A DNA stretch of 43,939 bases. Source: an uncultured Collinsella sp. Its GTDB lineage: Bacteria > Actinomycetota > Coriobacteriia > Coriobacteriales > Coriobacteriaceae. The notes below the pieces were generated by a model, which had not been told where the DNA came from, did no database searches, and was given only the letters and a program-made list of their open reading frames with translations. Positions 31,410 through 39,916 of the stretch are shown piece after piece (positions within the stretch are counted from its first letter, which is position 1; each line of letters starts with the position of its first letter). Where the stretch lies: positions 1 through 43,939 of the forward strand of contig CABUTO010000016.1 of the NCBI GenBank assembly GCA_902494535.1, in the 5' to 3' direction. The position numbers were made by a program, and so were the translations under genes.

Positions 31410-32055
31410 GGTAGTAATCCAATTTTTTCTCGGCAGCGCCCAGCAGCATCTCGACCACAAAGTTGAAAACCCAGTAGATCAGCGCCGCAATCGCAAACGG
31501 CACCATGCTCACCTGCGAGGCGACCAGGGCCTTGGCGGTCGAGAACATCTCGCCCACGCCAATGGCAAACGCCAGCGACGTGTCCTTGACCAGCGTGATG
31601 ATCTCGTTGCCCATCGCCGGCAGAATACGCTTGGCGACCTGCGGCATCACGATATACAGAAACGTCTGCATGCGCGAATAGCCCAGTACCTCGGCTGCCT
31701 CGTATTGACCGCGCGGAATGGACTGCAGGCCCGAGCGATAGATCTCGGCAAAGTAACCGGCGTAGTTGATGATGAACGCCACGACGCACGCCGTCCACTT
31801 GGAATCGGGCGTGAGCGAAATGCCAAACACGTAGTACGGGGCAAAGTAGATGGCAAACATCTGCAGCATGAGCGGCGTGCCACGCATGACCGAGATATAG
31901 ATGCGCGCAATCCAGCGGAGCGGCGCAATTTTGCTCATGCGCATAAACGCCACGGGGATTCCCAACGGAATCGACCCCAGCAACGTCAGCACAAACAGCT
32001 GCAAACTGACCAAGAATCCCTGGCCAAGCATCTGCATCATGACCTGAATAGACAT
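31402..32055 (-). CDS. Polar amino-acid ABC transporter, permease
   Basis: A 217-residue inner-membrane permease of the HisM/GlnP family with about five membrane segments. The first half holds LVSLQLFVLTLLGSIPLG and the conserved RGTPLMLQMF. The EAA loop that contacts the ATPase reads YEAAEVLGYSRMQTFLYIVMPQ, and the C-terminal segment is IYWVFNFVVEMLL. The ATG at 32055 shares its A with the stop of the binding-protein gene (TAATG), showing translational coupling; an earlier TTG is not needed. A single permease gene implies a homodimeric channel. The amino acid carried is unknown. Confidence 0.92.
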   Translation of the reverse strand: MSIQVMMQMLGQGFLVSLQLFVLTLLGSIPLGIPVAFMRMSKIAPLRWIARIYISVMRGTPLMLQMFAIYFAPYYVFGISLTPDSKWTACVVAFIINYAGYFAEIYRSGLQSIPRGQYEAAEVLGYSRMQTFLYIVMPQVAKRILPAMGNEIITLVKDTSLAFAIGVGEMFSTAKALVASQVSMVPFAIAALIYWVFNFVVEMLLGAAEKKLDYYHD

Positions 32056-32915
32056 TACTTGAGCACCCAATTATCGAAAGATAGACCGTAATCTGCATAT
32101 TTGTCGCACAGGTCCTTGACCGTGCCATCCTCGTAGAGAGCCTTGAGCGACTCGGTCACGGCATCGGCGGACTTGGTGTCGCCCTTCTTAAAGCCAACGG
32201 CGTAGTGCTCGCTGGACAGCGGCTTGTCGAGCTGCGTATAGGCATCGGGCTTGGCAGCAAGCTGATACTGGGCGATCGAGAGGTCACAGGCAACGGCATC
32301 GACTGCACCACTCTCGAGCTGCATAAACGCCGTGTTGTACTCGCCGATGGTATCGAGCGTGGCAAACGTCGCGGCCAGATTCTTCTGGTCGCCCTCGAGC
32401 ACATCCTGTGCGGCGGAATCAGTCTGGGTAATCACGGTCTTGCCGGCAAGATCGTCCCAGCTCTTGATACCCGCGTCCTTCTTGACCACGAGCACCTGCT
32501 CGTTAAGCATGTACGGCTCGGAGAACGTGTAGTCGTCCTCGCGGCCCTCCATGGTAAAGCCGTTCCAGATGCAGTTGATGGCACCCGAGTTGAGCAGCGT
32601 GTCCTTGGCGTCCCAGTCGATGGCCTCATACTCAACGTCCCAGCCCTGCTTGTCGGCAACGGCCTTGGCAAGGTCGAGGTCAAAGCCGGTGTACTCGCCA
32701 TCGTCGCCTACAAAGCCATACGGAGGATAGGACTTGTCAAAGCCCACGACGAGCTTCTTGGACTCCGCAGCGCCCCTCACGTCCTTGGCTGCGGCAGAAC
32801 CGGCAGCGGAGCCCTTATCGGCGCCACCACCGCAGCCTACCAGGCCGAGGCCAAGCACCGTGACAAGCGAGCCGGCTAGACCAACAAACTGACGACGAGA
32901 CATATCGGTATTCAT
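32055..32915 (-). CDS. Amino-acid ABC transporter, substrate-binding lipoprotein
   Basis: A 286-residue extracellular binding protein (SBP family 3) anchored as a lipoprotein. A signal with twin-Arg-like SRRQFVGLAGS and the lipobox LVGC (Cys about residue 28) is followed by a Gly/Ala/Ser linker. The mature part starts at LVVGFDKSYPPYGFVGDDGEYTGF-like sequence near 57, whose aromatic and acidic residues contact the amino acid. AINCIWNGFTMEGRE is the second signature. The ATG at 32915 follows AAGGGGG, and the reading to 32936 is rejected. It is the first gene of the importer operon with a good promoter 57 bases upstream. Specificity is not clear; the SRR motif does not by itself prove Tat export. 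Confidence 0.93.
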   Translation of the reverse strand: MNTDMSRRQFVGLAGSLVTVLGLGLVGCGGGADKGSAAGSAAAKDVRGAAESKKLVVGFDKSYPPYGFVGDDGEYTGFDLDLAKAVADKQGWDVEYEAIDWDAKDTLLNSGAINCIWNGFTMEGREDDYTFSEPYMLNEQVLVVKKDAGIKSWDDLAGKTVITQTDSAAQDVLEGDQKNLAATFATLDTIGEYNTAFMQLESGAVDAVACDLSIAQYQLAAKPDAYTQLDKPLSSEHYAVGFKKGDTKSADAVTESLKALYEDGTVKDLCDKYADYGLSFDNWVLK

Positions 32916-32971
32916 GGTATTCCCCCTTGGTGGCACTTTAGTTAGGTAAAGTGAGTCATGTAACGTTCAGA

Positions 32972-33000
32972 ATCATACACTTTAGCGTGATAGAGCACAA
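32972..33000 (-). promoter_or_regulatory. Promoter of the amino-acid importer operon
   Basis: On the minus strand TTGTGC (32995-33000), exactly 17 bases and TATGAT (32972-32977). The start site would be near 32965, giving a leader of about 50 bases. Confidence 0.65.
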
Positions 33001-33043
33001 GGCGAGTTTGCCCGCCGCGTGAGGGGTGTGGGGGTTAAGTTTC

Positions 33044-33163
33044 CTGCTCTACAGTCCTGCTCACGACGGAGAGCACGCATGGAGCACTAGGTTGGAGCAC
33101 CCGGCTGAGTGGCGCCCGGCGCGGAGTTTAATTTGCTGCTCTACAGTCCTGCTCACGACGGAG
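33044..33163 (+). repeat. Direct repeats of 28 bp
   Basis: The 28-bp sequence beginning CTGCTCTACAGTCC and ending CACGACGGAG occurs at 33044-33071 and 33136-33163. The second copy lies inside the 35-bp inverted-repeat element. Confidence 0.9.
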
Positions 33164-33238
33164 GCCACATTAAGTGGCCTCCTGTTCGTGCGGAACTCGC
33201 GACAAATTAAACTCCGCGCCGGGCGCCACTCAGCCGGG
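33100..33238. repeat. 139-bp element with perfect 35-bp inverted termini
   Basis: Left arm 33100-33134 starts CCCGGCTGAGTGGCGCCCGG and ends TTTAATTT. Right arm 33204-33238 is its exact complement. The 69-bp interior holds one 28-bp direct repeat and a perfect hairpin GGAGGCCAC-ATTAA-GTGGCCTCC (33160-33182). No open frame lies inside. The shape is that of a MITE or a duplicated and inverted intergenic block. It occupies most of the 429-bp gap 32916-33344. Confidence 0.85.
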
Positions 33239-33344
33239 AGACAACGTGCTCGGAACCTTAAATAGCCTCCTCTCCAAACGGGCACGTTGAATGCACGGTA
33301 CAATTGCTTCGGACTTTTCTTTTATTAAATAGTGGGGTTAATTC

Positions 33345-34793
33345 ATGGCAGAATCTCGTGCGGAGCGCAGGGCTCGTCGTGCTTTGGTAGAGGCGACTGA
33401 GGGGTCGAAGGAGGAGAAATCTTCTACGAAACCCAAGTCTTCTAAAGCTGCAAAAAGTAAGTCGGCCAAGGGCAAGGCTAAGGGCAAGCGTCCCGGCTCT
33501 CGTCGGGGCGAGGACAAGTCACCTCAGACTCGTTCCAAGCGCGTGCATAAAGATCCGGTTTTGTCTGCACGTAAGGCTGTGGACCCCAAGTCTCCCTGTT
33601 CGATCATGAAATCTTGCGGTGGGTGCACGGCGCTCAATCGTCCTTATAAAAAGCAGTTGGCAGCTAAGCAGGCTGCTATGGAGGAGCTTTTTGCTTCGCT
33701 TTGTGAGCGTGAGGGCATCGCTGTTGATCCCATTCGCGGTATGGGCGTCACCCTGGGCGACCCGGGTAAATATCCTGCGCCGCGTGGCTTTCGCCATAAA
33801 GCTGCCACTCCCTTTGCTCCCGGTAAGGAGGGCGCTGTCCGTTGCGGTTTCTTTGAGCGCGGCACGCACAAGATCGTTGCCGTGCCCGAATGTCCTGTCG
33901 AGGCGCCGGGCGCCCGTAAGATTCTCAACGGCATCGCACGCGAAGCTGAGCGGCTGCATATTCCCGCCTTTAATGAGGACAAGCATCTTGGTTTGCTTCG
34001 CTATGCCGTCGTCCGCTGCGGCTGGCGTACAGACCAAGTCATGGTTACGCTCGTGACCGCCCAGCGTGACTTACCGCATGCGCAGGAGTTCTTTGAGGCC
34101 GTCGCGGCGCTCGATCCGCATATCGTCACCGTTGCCCAAAATATCAATGGCCGTCCCGGTAACGCCATCTTGGGTGAGGAGACTCGTATCGTCTATGGCG
34201 CCGAGTGCATGCGCGACCAGCTGCTCGGTTGCGAATTCGATATCTCCCCTACCGCGTTCTATCAGACCAATCCGCAGCAGACCGAGCTACTCTATCAGCT
34301 CGCGATTGACGGCATGGACCTGCAGCAGGGTGACATTCTTATGGACGCCTACTGCGGCAGCGGCACCATCGGTCTGTGCGCTGCGAAGGATGCCCAGGAC
34401 AGAGGTGCCGGCATTATGCTGCTCGGCGTGGAGCGCAACCCGGCGGGCATTGCCGACGCACGTCGCAATGCCGAGCTCAACGGCCTCACCCGCAGCGCTT
34501 GGTTTATGGCCGACGACGCCACCGATTACATCCTAGATGCCGCCGATAACAACGAGCGCGTCGACGTCCTTTCCATCGACCCGCCGCGCGCCGGTTCAAC
34601 GCCCGAGTTTCTTGAGGCCGCCTGCGCACTTAAGCCGCGCCGCATCACCTATATCAGCTGCAATCCCGTGACCCAAGAGCGCGACCTACACCAGCTCCTC
34701 GACGGTGGTTACCGACTGCTCAAGATCACTCCGGTCGACATGTTCCCTCATACCGACCACACCGAGACCGTCGCGGTCCTCGAGCGCCGCTAA
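33345..34793 (+). CDS. RNA uracil-C5 methyltransferase (RlmD/RumA-TrmA family)
   Basis: SAM-dependent m5U methyltransferase of rRNA or tRNA, 482 residues. A Lys/Ser/Arg-rich extension (1-80) likely aids RNA binding and replaces the usual TRAM domain. The iron-sulfur cysteines are in PCSIMKSCGGC (85, 91, 94), with a fourth in PECPV. The SAM site is DAYCGSGTIGL, then DPPRAGS, the catalytic Cys in ISCNPVT and the general-base Glu in HTDHTETV. Which uracil it modifies cannot be told. The ATG follows GTGGGG. Codons in the first half end in T (cgt, ggt, gct) more often than in the last third or the neighbours, hinting at mixed ancestry or translational tuning. Confidence 0.88.
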   Translation: MAESRAERRARRALVEATEGSKEEKSSTKPKSSKAAKSKSAKGKAKGKRPGSRRGEDKSPQTRSKRVHKDPVLSARKAVDPKSPCSIMKSCGGCTALNRPYKKQLAAKQAAMEELFASLCEREGIAVDPIRGMGVTLGDPGKYPAPRGFRHKAATPFAPGKEGAVRCGFFERGTHKIVAVPECPVEAPGARKILNGIAREAERLHIPAFNEDKHLGLLRYAVVRCGWRTDQVMVTLVTAQRDLPHAQEFFEAVAALDPHIVTVAQNINGRPGNAILGEETRIVYGAECMRDQLLGCEFDISPTAFYQTNPQQTELLYQLAIDGMDLQQGDILMDAYCGSGTIGLCAAKDAQDRGAGIMLLGVERNPAGIADARRNAELNGLTRSAWFMADDATDYILDAADNNERVDVLSIDPPRAGSTPEFLEAACALKPRRITYISCNPVTQERDLHQLLDGGYRLLKITPVDMFPHTDHTETVAVLERR

Positions 34794-34820
34794 TCCACCC
34801 CGGTAGATTTTTGGGACAGG

Positions 34821-34852
34821 AAAGGGGGCGGCCCGTCTGGACCGCCCCCTTT
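34821..34852. terminator. Bidirectional terminator between the methyltransferase and PHP genes
   Basis: An 11-bp stem AAAGGGGGCGG (34821-34831) and its complement (34842-34852) have a ten-base loop and lie between two convergent stop codons. Confidence 0.8.
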
Positions 34853-34872
34853 CGTTGGACATATGAGTCTCG

Positions 34873-35694
34873 TTACATCCCCTTGCGCAGGTCGCATACG
34901 CCGGCTGCCGCCATCTCGCGCAGCAGCGTCTCGCGGTCGCGCGTCACGATCAGGTCCAGCGGGAAGTGAATCTCGTCGAGCAACTTGCGGGCGTGCTCGA
35001 GCTTGCCAATGGCCATACCAATGTGGGCATCGGTCGACACACCAATACCCACGCCCAGCTCGGCGCAGCGCTCGGCAATCTTGCGGCATACGGCCCAATG
35101 CTCAGTGTCGGCACCGTGCTCAAGACTATGGTTGTTGATCTCAATGATCTTGTGCTTGGCTTTGGCCGCCAGCAGCACCTCATCGATATCGAACGGCACG
35201 CCCGAACGACCCGTATGCCCAAGTATGAACACCTTGGGGTGCTCCAGGGCATTGATGTACATCTGAGTCGTTTGAGCCAGCGTCGCGCCCTCGGCAAACT
35301 GCGGATTATGCACGCTTGCCACCAAATAATCCAAATTACGCGTCACCAAATCGAACAGCGAATGCTGGTGACTGTACGAATCGCCGGCAATATCGAGCGA
35401 CACGGGAATGTCCTCGCCAAACAAGCTTCCGTCCAGCGAAACGATATCGACCTCGGCGCCGCGAAGCACCAGCACGCCGCTCCAAATGCGCGGCCAGATA
35501 TCCTGGTTGATAAAGAACTGGAAACTGCGCAGGTCGTTGGGGCAAGCCGTAACCATAGAGCTCAGATGGTCGGCAGATCCGAGCACCTGCAGGCCACGTT
35601 CCGCCGCCCAGTACACATTCTCCTCAATGGTTGAGTACGCATGCGCGGAGAACAGCGTATGAGTATGAATATCACAAGAAAGAAGGTAGGGCAT
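34873..35694 (-). CDS. PHP-domain phosphoesterase (YcdX-like)
   Basis: A 273-residue metal-dependent hydrolase of the polymerase-and-histidinol-phosphatase fold. Metal ligands are visible in CDIHTHTLFSAHAYS (residues 7-21), ADHLSSM, the glutamate in RGAEVDI, ASVHNPQF, ILGHTGRSG, EINNHSL and the C-terminal STDAHIG. These agree with the trinuclear zinc site of YcdX. Members hydrolyse small phosphoesters, and the natural substrate is unknown. The ATG at 35694 follows AAGGAG; a frame extending to 35838 is unsupported. It is a single gene, convergent with the RNA methyltransferase. Confidence 0.87.
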   Translation of the reverse strand: MPYLLSCDIHTHTLFSAHAYSTIEENVYWAAERGLQVLGSADHLSSMVTACPNDLRSFQFFINQDIWPRIWSGVLVLRGAEVDIVSLDGSLFGEDIPVSLDIAGDSYSHQHSLFDLVTRNLDYLVASVHNPQFAEGATLAQTTQMYINALEHPKVFILGHTGRSGVPFDIDEVLLAAKAKHKIIEINNHSLEHGADTEHWAVCRKIAERCAELGVGIGVSTDAHIGMAIGKLEHARKLLDEIHFPLDLIVTRDRETLLREMAAAGVCDLRKGM

Positions 35695-35794
35695 CGGGTC
35701 TCCTTGTCCGGTATGGCCGTCGCGTATATTCATTGTACGCATAGCATTCGATGGTCGTAAAACCGCTCCATCCCAACGACACAACGTCCATGAC

Positions 35795-35825
35795 AACGGG
35801 GTCTGGCTTAAAACCAAACCCCGTT
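35795..35825 (-). terminator. Terminator-like hairpin of the aminotransferase gene
   Basis: AACGGGGT...ACCCCGTT arms extend over 12 bp with one mismatch. It lies 28 bases past the stop, followed on the minus strand by only a short T-poor tract (GTCATGG). Confidence 0.55.
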
Positions 35826-35853
35826 TCACGTAAAACATTGTAAGCAGAGCGCT

Positions 35854-37044
35854 TTACTTTTGACGATACTCGTCGGCCAGCTGCTTCCAGGCGGGCAGTG
35901 AGTTAACGATAGTCTCGTAGCTCACACAGTAGCCCAAGCGGAACCAGCCCGGCATGCCAAAACTGTCCGAGGGCACCGCGAGCAGCTCATACTTCTTCGC
36001 GCGCTCGCAGAAAGCGTTCGCATCGGGCTCCAGCGCCTTCACCCATAGGTAGAACGCACCATCCGGCTCAACATAGGTGTAGCCGTACTCCGCTAGTGCA
36101 TCGGTAAGCGCGGTGCGGTTGCGCGCATAGGCCTCAACGTCACTCGGCTCATCGATGCAGTCGATAATTACGCGCTGGAAGAGCGCCGGCGCGCACACGA
36201 AGCCCAGCGTACGGGCGGCACCGGCAACGGCGGGCATTAGACGAGCTGCCTGAGGATTCGTATTGGGAACCAGGATCCACCCCACGCGCTCGCCCGGTAG
36301 CGAAAGCGACTTGGAATACGAATAGCACACGATAGTGTGCTCGTAGATCGAAGGCACCCAAGGCACCTCGGCGCCATAGACAATCTCGCGATACGGCTCA
36401 TCCGAGATAAGCATGATCGGGTTCTCGGGATCGCGCTTGGCGTTGATCTCGCGCAGAGCATTGGCCAGTCGCGCCAGCGTGTCGCGCGTATATACGGCAC
36501 CGGTCGGATTGTTGGGCGAATCGATGATGACGGCAGTCGTCTTATCGGTAATCGCCTCGAGCACGTTGTCCACACTCAGCTGGAACGTATCTTCATCGGC
36601 GAGCGCCTCGACACACGTACAGCCGGCCTTCTCAATCCACACGCGATACTCCGGGAAGTACGGGGCAATGACAATGACCTCGTCACCCGGGTTCGTAACG
36701 GCGTTGAGCGTACAGGTGAGTGAAGCCGCCGCACCCACGGTCATAAAGACATCCTTGCCCTCATAGCTCGTACCGAAGCGGCGGTTGAGCGACTCGGCGA
36801 CGGCGGCACGGCACTGCGGCAGGCCCGGTGCAGGCGTGTATCCGTGCAGCTGCTCGCTCGGCAGTTCAAGCGCCTTTTTGATGGACTCCGCGACGGCAGC
36901 GGGAGCAGGAACGCTCGGGTTGCCCAGCGAGAAATCGAATACGTTTTCCGCGCCGATTTGCGCCTTGCGCTCAAGGCCATAGCTAAAAATCTCGCGGATG
37001 ATAGAGCTTTCCGCACCGCGAGCATACATAGTTTCGTTGATCAT
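35854..37044 (-). CDS. Pyridoxal-phosphate aminotransferase, class I
   Basis: A 396-residue fold-type I aminotransferase of the aspartate aminotransferase-like group. The PLP lysine is in CYSYSKSLSLPGERVGW. Other conserved points are DFSLGNPSVPAP near residue 36, GYTPAPGLPQCRAAVA, the Asn of DSPNNPTGAVY, LISDEPYREIVY and the C-terminal FRLGYCVSYE with the carboxylate-binding Arg. It probably transfers amino groups from an amino acid to 2-oxoglutarate, and the donor is not evident. The ATG at 37044 follows AAAGGGG; the longer frame overlaps a palindrome. It is a single gene between ftsH and the PHP gene. Confidence 0.9.
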   Translation of the reverse strand: MINETMYARGAESSIIREIFSYGLERKAQIGAENVFDFSLGNPSVPAPAAVAESIKKALELPSEQLHGYTPAPGLPQCRAAVAESLNRRFGTSYEGKDVFMTVGAAASLTCTLNAVTNPGDEVIVIAPYFPEYRVWIEKAGCTCVEALADEDTFQLSVDNVLEAITDKTTAVIIDSPNNPTGAVYTRDTLARLANALREINAKRDPENPIMLISDEPYREIVYGAEVPWVPSIYEHTIVCYSYSKSLSLPGERVGWILVPNTNPQAARLMPAVAGAARTLGFVCAPALFQRVIIDCIDEPSDVEAYARNRTALTDALAEYGYTYVEPDGAFYLWVKALEPDANAFCERAKKYELLAVPSDSFGMPGWFRLGYCVSYETIVNSLPAWKQLADEYRQK

Positions 37045-37103
37045 CTGTTCCCCTTTCGCATAGGCGCTATTGTACGCTTTAGTCGGGAAAAGCGCCGCAG
37101 CAA

Positions 37104-37165
37104 TGTTGATTGGGGACAGACTTAAATGCGTGAAAACGCTCATTTAAGTCTGTCCCCAATCAACA
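37104..37165. repeat. Perfect 25-bp inverted repeat around a 12-base loop
   Basis: TGTTGATTGGGGACAGACTT and five further bases (37104-37128) are exactly complemented at 37141-37165. The repeat stands between the ftsH terminator and the aminotransferase start on the minus strand, with no T-run. It is the longest palindrome of the GGGACA/TGTCCC class in this window. Confidence 0.9.
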
Positions 37166-37182
37166 GATGGCCCCATATCGCT

Positions 37183-37222
37183 CAAAAGAAAAAGCCTCCG
37201 CAGGTTTCCCCGCAGAGGCTTT
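37183..37222 (-). terminator. Intrinsic terminator of the hpt-ftsH operon
   Basis: AAAGCCTC/GAGGCTTT stem (37191-37198, 37215-37222) with inner pairs, followed on the minus strand by TTCTTTTGAG. Confidence 0.8.
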
Positions 37223-37233
37223 CGCCACAAAGG

Positions 37234-39366
37234 CTATTTGTCGGTGTCGGCACCGGCATTGGCGGCACAGTCATCACCGGCATCATCGGATGCGGCTTCT
37301 GCATCCTCCCGCATGGCCGCCTGCGCAAAGGCTGCGGCATCAGCCGCCAGCTCCTCCTCGCTCATACGAGGCGCACGCTTCTTGGTCGGCATACCGGCCG
37401 CCTTGGCATTGCGCTCCTCCTTGGCCGCCAGGATATCGCCCTCGCGCTCAAGGTAGGCATCCCACTCGTTGTCGAGCAGGGCGTTCACGGCGTCGCCTTC
37501 GACGGTCTCGCGCTCAAGCAGCACCTTCGCCATCAGATCGAGCTGATCGCGACGGGCATCCAGGATCTCGACCGCACGACGATGGGCCTCACGCATAATA
37601 CGCTGGACCTCGATATCGATGCGACGCGCCGTCTCCTCAGAGTAGTCCTGATGATCGGCGTAATCGCGGCCCAGGAACACCTGATGCTGCGCCTCGCCAA
37701 ACACCTGCGTTCCAAGCTCCTCGCTCATGCCCAGGCGCGTGACCATCTCGCGCGCCATCTTGGTCGCGCGCTCCAGATCGTTGCTCGCGCCCGACGTGAT
37801 GTCGTCGCACATGAGCTCCTCGGCCACGCGACCGCCCAAGAACACGGCAAGCTCGTCGAGCATCTCGTTCTTGGTCTTGAGGAAGTGGTCCTCCTGCGGG
37901 AGCTGCAGCGTGTAGCCCAGCGCCTGGCCGCGGCTGACGATCGAAATCTTGTGAACCGGATCGGAGTGCTCCAGGATGTGACCCACCAGGGCGTGACCGC
38001 TCTCGTGGTAGGCAATCGTGGTGCGCTCGGCCTCGGTCATCACGCGACCCTTGCGCTGCGGACCAGCAATCACGCGCTCCATCGATTCCTCGACCTCGTC
38101 CATCGAGATCACGGAACGATGGCGGCGGGCAGCCAACAGCGCAGACTCGTTGAGCAGATTTGCCAGATCGGCACCGGTAAAGCCAACGGTCATCTGGGCG
38201 AGTTTCTCAAACTTCACGTCCTCGTCCATCGGCTTGTTCTCGGCATGCACGCGCAAGATCTGCTCGCGGCCCTTCACATCCGGACGGTCGACCGTAACCT
38301 GACGGTCAAAACGACCGGGACGCAGCAATGCCGGATCCAGAATGTCGGGGCGGTTGGTGGCGGCGATCAGGATGACCGACTCGCTCTCCTCAAAACCGTC
38401 CATCTCAACCAGCAGCTGGTTGAGCGTCTGCTCGCGCTCATCGTGACCGCCGCCCAAGCCAGCTCCGCGCTGACGTCCCACGGCATCGATCTCATCGATG
38501 AAGATGATCGACGGGGCCTGGGACTTGGCCTCCTTAAAGAGGTCACGCACACGGCTGGCGCCGACACCCACGAACATCTCGACAAAGTCAGAACCCGAGA
38601 TGCTAAAGAACGGCACGCCCGCCTCGCCGGCAACGGCCTTGGCCAGCAGCGTTTTACCGGTGCCCGGAGGGCCCACCAGCAACACGCCGCGCGGGATCTT
38701 GGCGCCCAGCTTGCGATAGCGATCGGGATCGCTCAAAAAGTCGCGGATCTCCTCGAGCTCCTCGACCGCCTCGTCCACGCCGGCAACGTCTTCAAACTTG
38801 ACCTTGGGGCGCGTGGCCTCGTTGGTCTTGGCGTTGGTCTTGCCAAACTGCATGTTCCTGTTGTTGGCGCCCATCATCTGGCGCATAAAGTAGAACATGA
38901 TGGCAATCAGGGCGATCGTTGGAAGCACGCTCATCGCCAGGTCGCCCCAAAAATCGGGATCATTGGTGTTGACGATGTACTTGGTATCGGGGTGCTCCGC
39001 CATAAGCTCGGCAAGCGAATCGGAGCCGACATAGGTCGAGGAGAAGCTCTTGAGCTCGCTCGTATCGCCCTTGTCCTTCTTCGTCTTCCAGTAATGACCC
39101 GTCACGCTTCCGTCTTGAACCGTATAGGTCAGATCTTCGACGCGATCCTGCTTGATGGCACTCACCATCTCGCTCGTCGCGAGCTTAACGGTATTGCTGG
39201 AATTGGCAAAGCCGGAGCCCATGTTAAAGAAGGCGTAGCCCAGGAGCGCGCAAGCCAAAATAAAATACAGCCAGCCCGCACGCGTGGGCTTCTTGCCTCC
39301 GGGCACCCCCGGGATCTTAGGCTCCCGGGGAGTCTGGGAATTGTTATCGTTGCGGTCGTCGGGCAT
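37234..39366 (-). CDS. ftsH: ATP-dependent zinc metalloprotease FtsH
   Basis: A 710-residue membrane-bound AAA+ protease that degrades membrane and regulatory proteins. Segments in order: charged N-terminus, membrane helix about 32-49, extracytoplasmic domain, second helix near residues 143-161, AAA+ domain (Walker A GPPGTGKT near 231, Walker B SIIFIDEIDAVG, SRH with RPDILDPALLRPGRFDR) and the protease domain with zinc motif HESGH (about 454) and downstream Asp ligand. A C-terminal acidic, Ala-rich tail is poorly conserved. The ATG at 39366 lies one base after the hpt stop, so translation is coupled; the GGAGG site is 12 bases away. The tilS-hpt-ftsH order is widely conserved. Confidence 0.96.
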   Translation of the reverse strand: MPDDRNDNNSQTPREPKIPGVPGGKKPTRAGWLYFILACALLGYAFFNMGSGFANSSNTVKLATSEMVSAIKQDRVEDLTYTVQDGSVTGHYWKTKKDKGDTSELKSFSSTYVGSDSLAELMAEHPDTKYIVNTNDPDFWGDLAMSVLPTIALIAIMFYFMRQMMGANNRNMQFGKTNAKTNEATRPKVKFEDVAGVDEAVEELEEIRDFLSDPDRYRKLGAKIPRGVLLVGPPGTGKTLLAKAVAGEAGVPFFSISGSDFVEMFVGVGASRVRDLFKEAKSQAPSIIFIDEIDAVGRQRGAGLGGGHDEREQTLNQLLVEMDGFEESESVILIAATNRPDILDPALLRPGRFDRQVTVDRPDVKGREQILRVHAENKPMDEDVKFEKLAQMTVGFTGADLANLLNESALLAARRHRSVISMDEVEESMERVIAGPQRKGRVMTEAERTTIAYHESGHALVGHILEHSDPVHKISIVSRGQALGYTLQLPQEDHFLKTKNEMLDELAVFLGGRVAEELMCDDITSGASNDLERATKMAREMVTRLGMSEELGTQVFGEAQHQVFLGRDYADHQDYSEETARRIDIEVQRIMREAHRRAVEILDARRDQLDLMAKVLLERETVEGDAVNALLDNEWDAYLEREGDILAAKEERNAKAAGMPTKKRAPRMSEEELAADAAAFAQAAMREDAEAASDDAGDDCAANAGADTDK

Positions 39367-39367
39367 C

Positions 39368-39916
39368 TTACGAATAAACCTCCGGTTTCAAAATGCCTAG
39401 ATACGGAAGGTTACGATAGCGCTCGGCATAGTCGAGGCCGTAGCCCACCACAAAGGCATCGGGGCAATGGGTTCCAACATACTTGGGCGTGATGGCCGAG
39501 GTACGGTCCTCAACGTCCTTCCACAGGAAGGCGGCGACCTCCAGAGAAGCGGGCTTGCGGCTCTCGAGGTTCTTCATCAGATACTTGAGCGTCAGGCCCG
39601 AGTCCAGAATGTCCTCGACGATCAGCACGTCGCGACCGCGGATGTCGATATCCAGGTCCTTAATGATACGCACGATACCCGAGGACTTCACACCGTCGCC
39701 ATAGCTCGAAACAGCCATGAAATCGATGTTGGTCGGCAGCTCGATCTTGCGCATCAGGTCGCCCATAAAGACCACGGCGCCGCGCAGGACCGCAATCAGC
39801 ACCAGATCCTTACCCGCGTAGTCGCGAGTAATCTGCTCGCCTAGGCGAGAGACGATACCGTCGATATCCTCCTGCGTAAACAGAACCTTCTCGATATCCG
39901 GATGTTGAGAAGCCAT
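39368..39916 (-). CDS. hpt: Hypoxanthine phosphoribosyltransferase
   Basis: Purine salvage enzyme of 182 residues that makes IMP or GMP from the free base and PRPP. The PRPP motif is VLIVEDILDSGLTL (about 97-110). The PPi loop LRGAVVFMGDL and the base-binding DAFVVGYGLDYAERYRNLPYL segment are in place. The ATG at 39916 follows AAAGGG. It is followed directly by ftsH (one-base gap) and preceded by tilS 147 bases upstream on the same strand, the common order tilS-hpt-ftsH. Confidence 0.95.
   Translation of the reverse strand: MASQHPDIEKVLFTQEDIDGIVSRLGEQITRDYAGKDLVLIAVLRGAVVFMGDLMRKIELPTNIDFMAVSSYGDGVKSSGIVRIIKDLDIDIRGRDVLIVEDILDSGLTLKYLMKNLESRKPASLEVAAFLWKDVEDRTSAITPKYVGTHCPDAFVVGYGLDYAERYRNLPYLGILKPEVYS

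Noticed and set aside
37126..39492. A 788-codon plus-strand frame opposite ftsH
   Set aside because: Antisense shadow; FtsH motifs on the minus strand are unambiguous.
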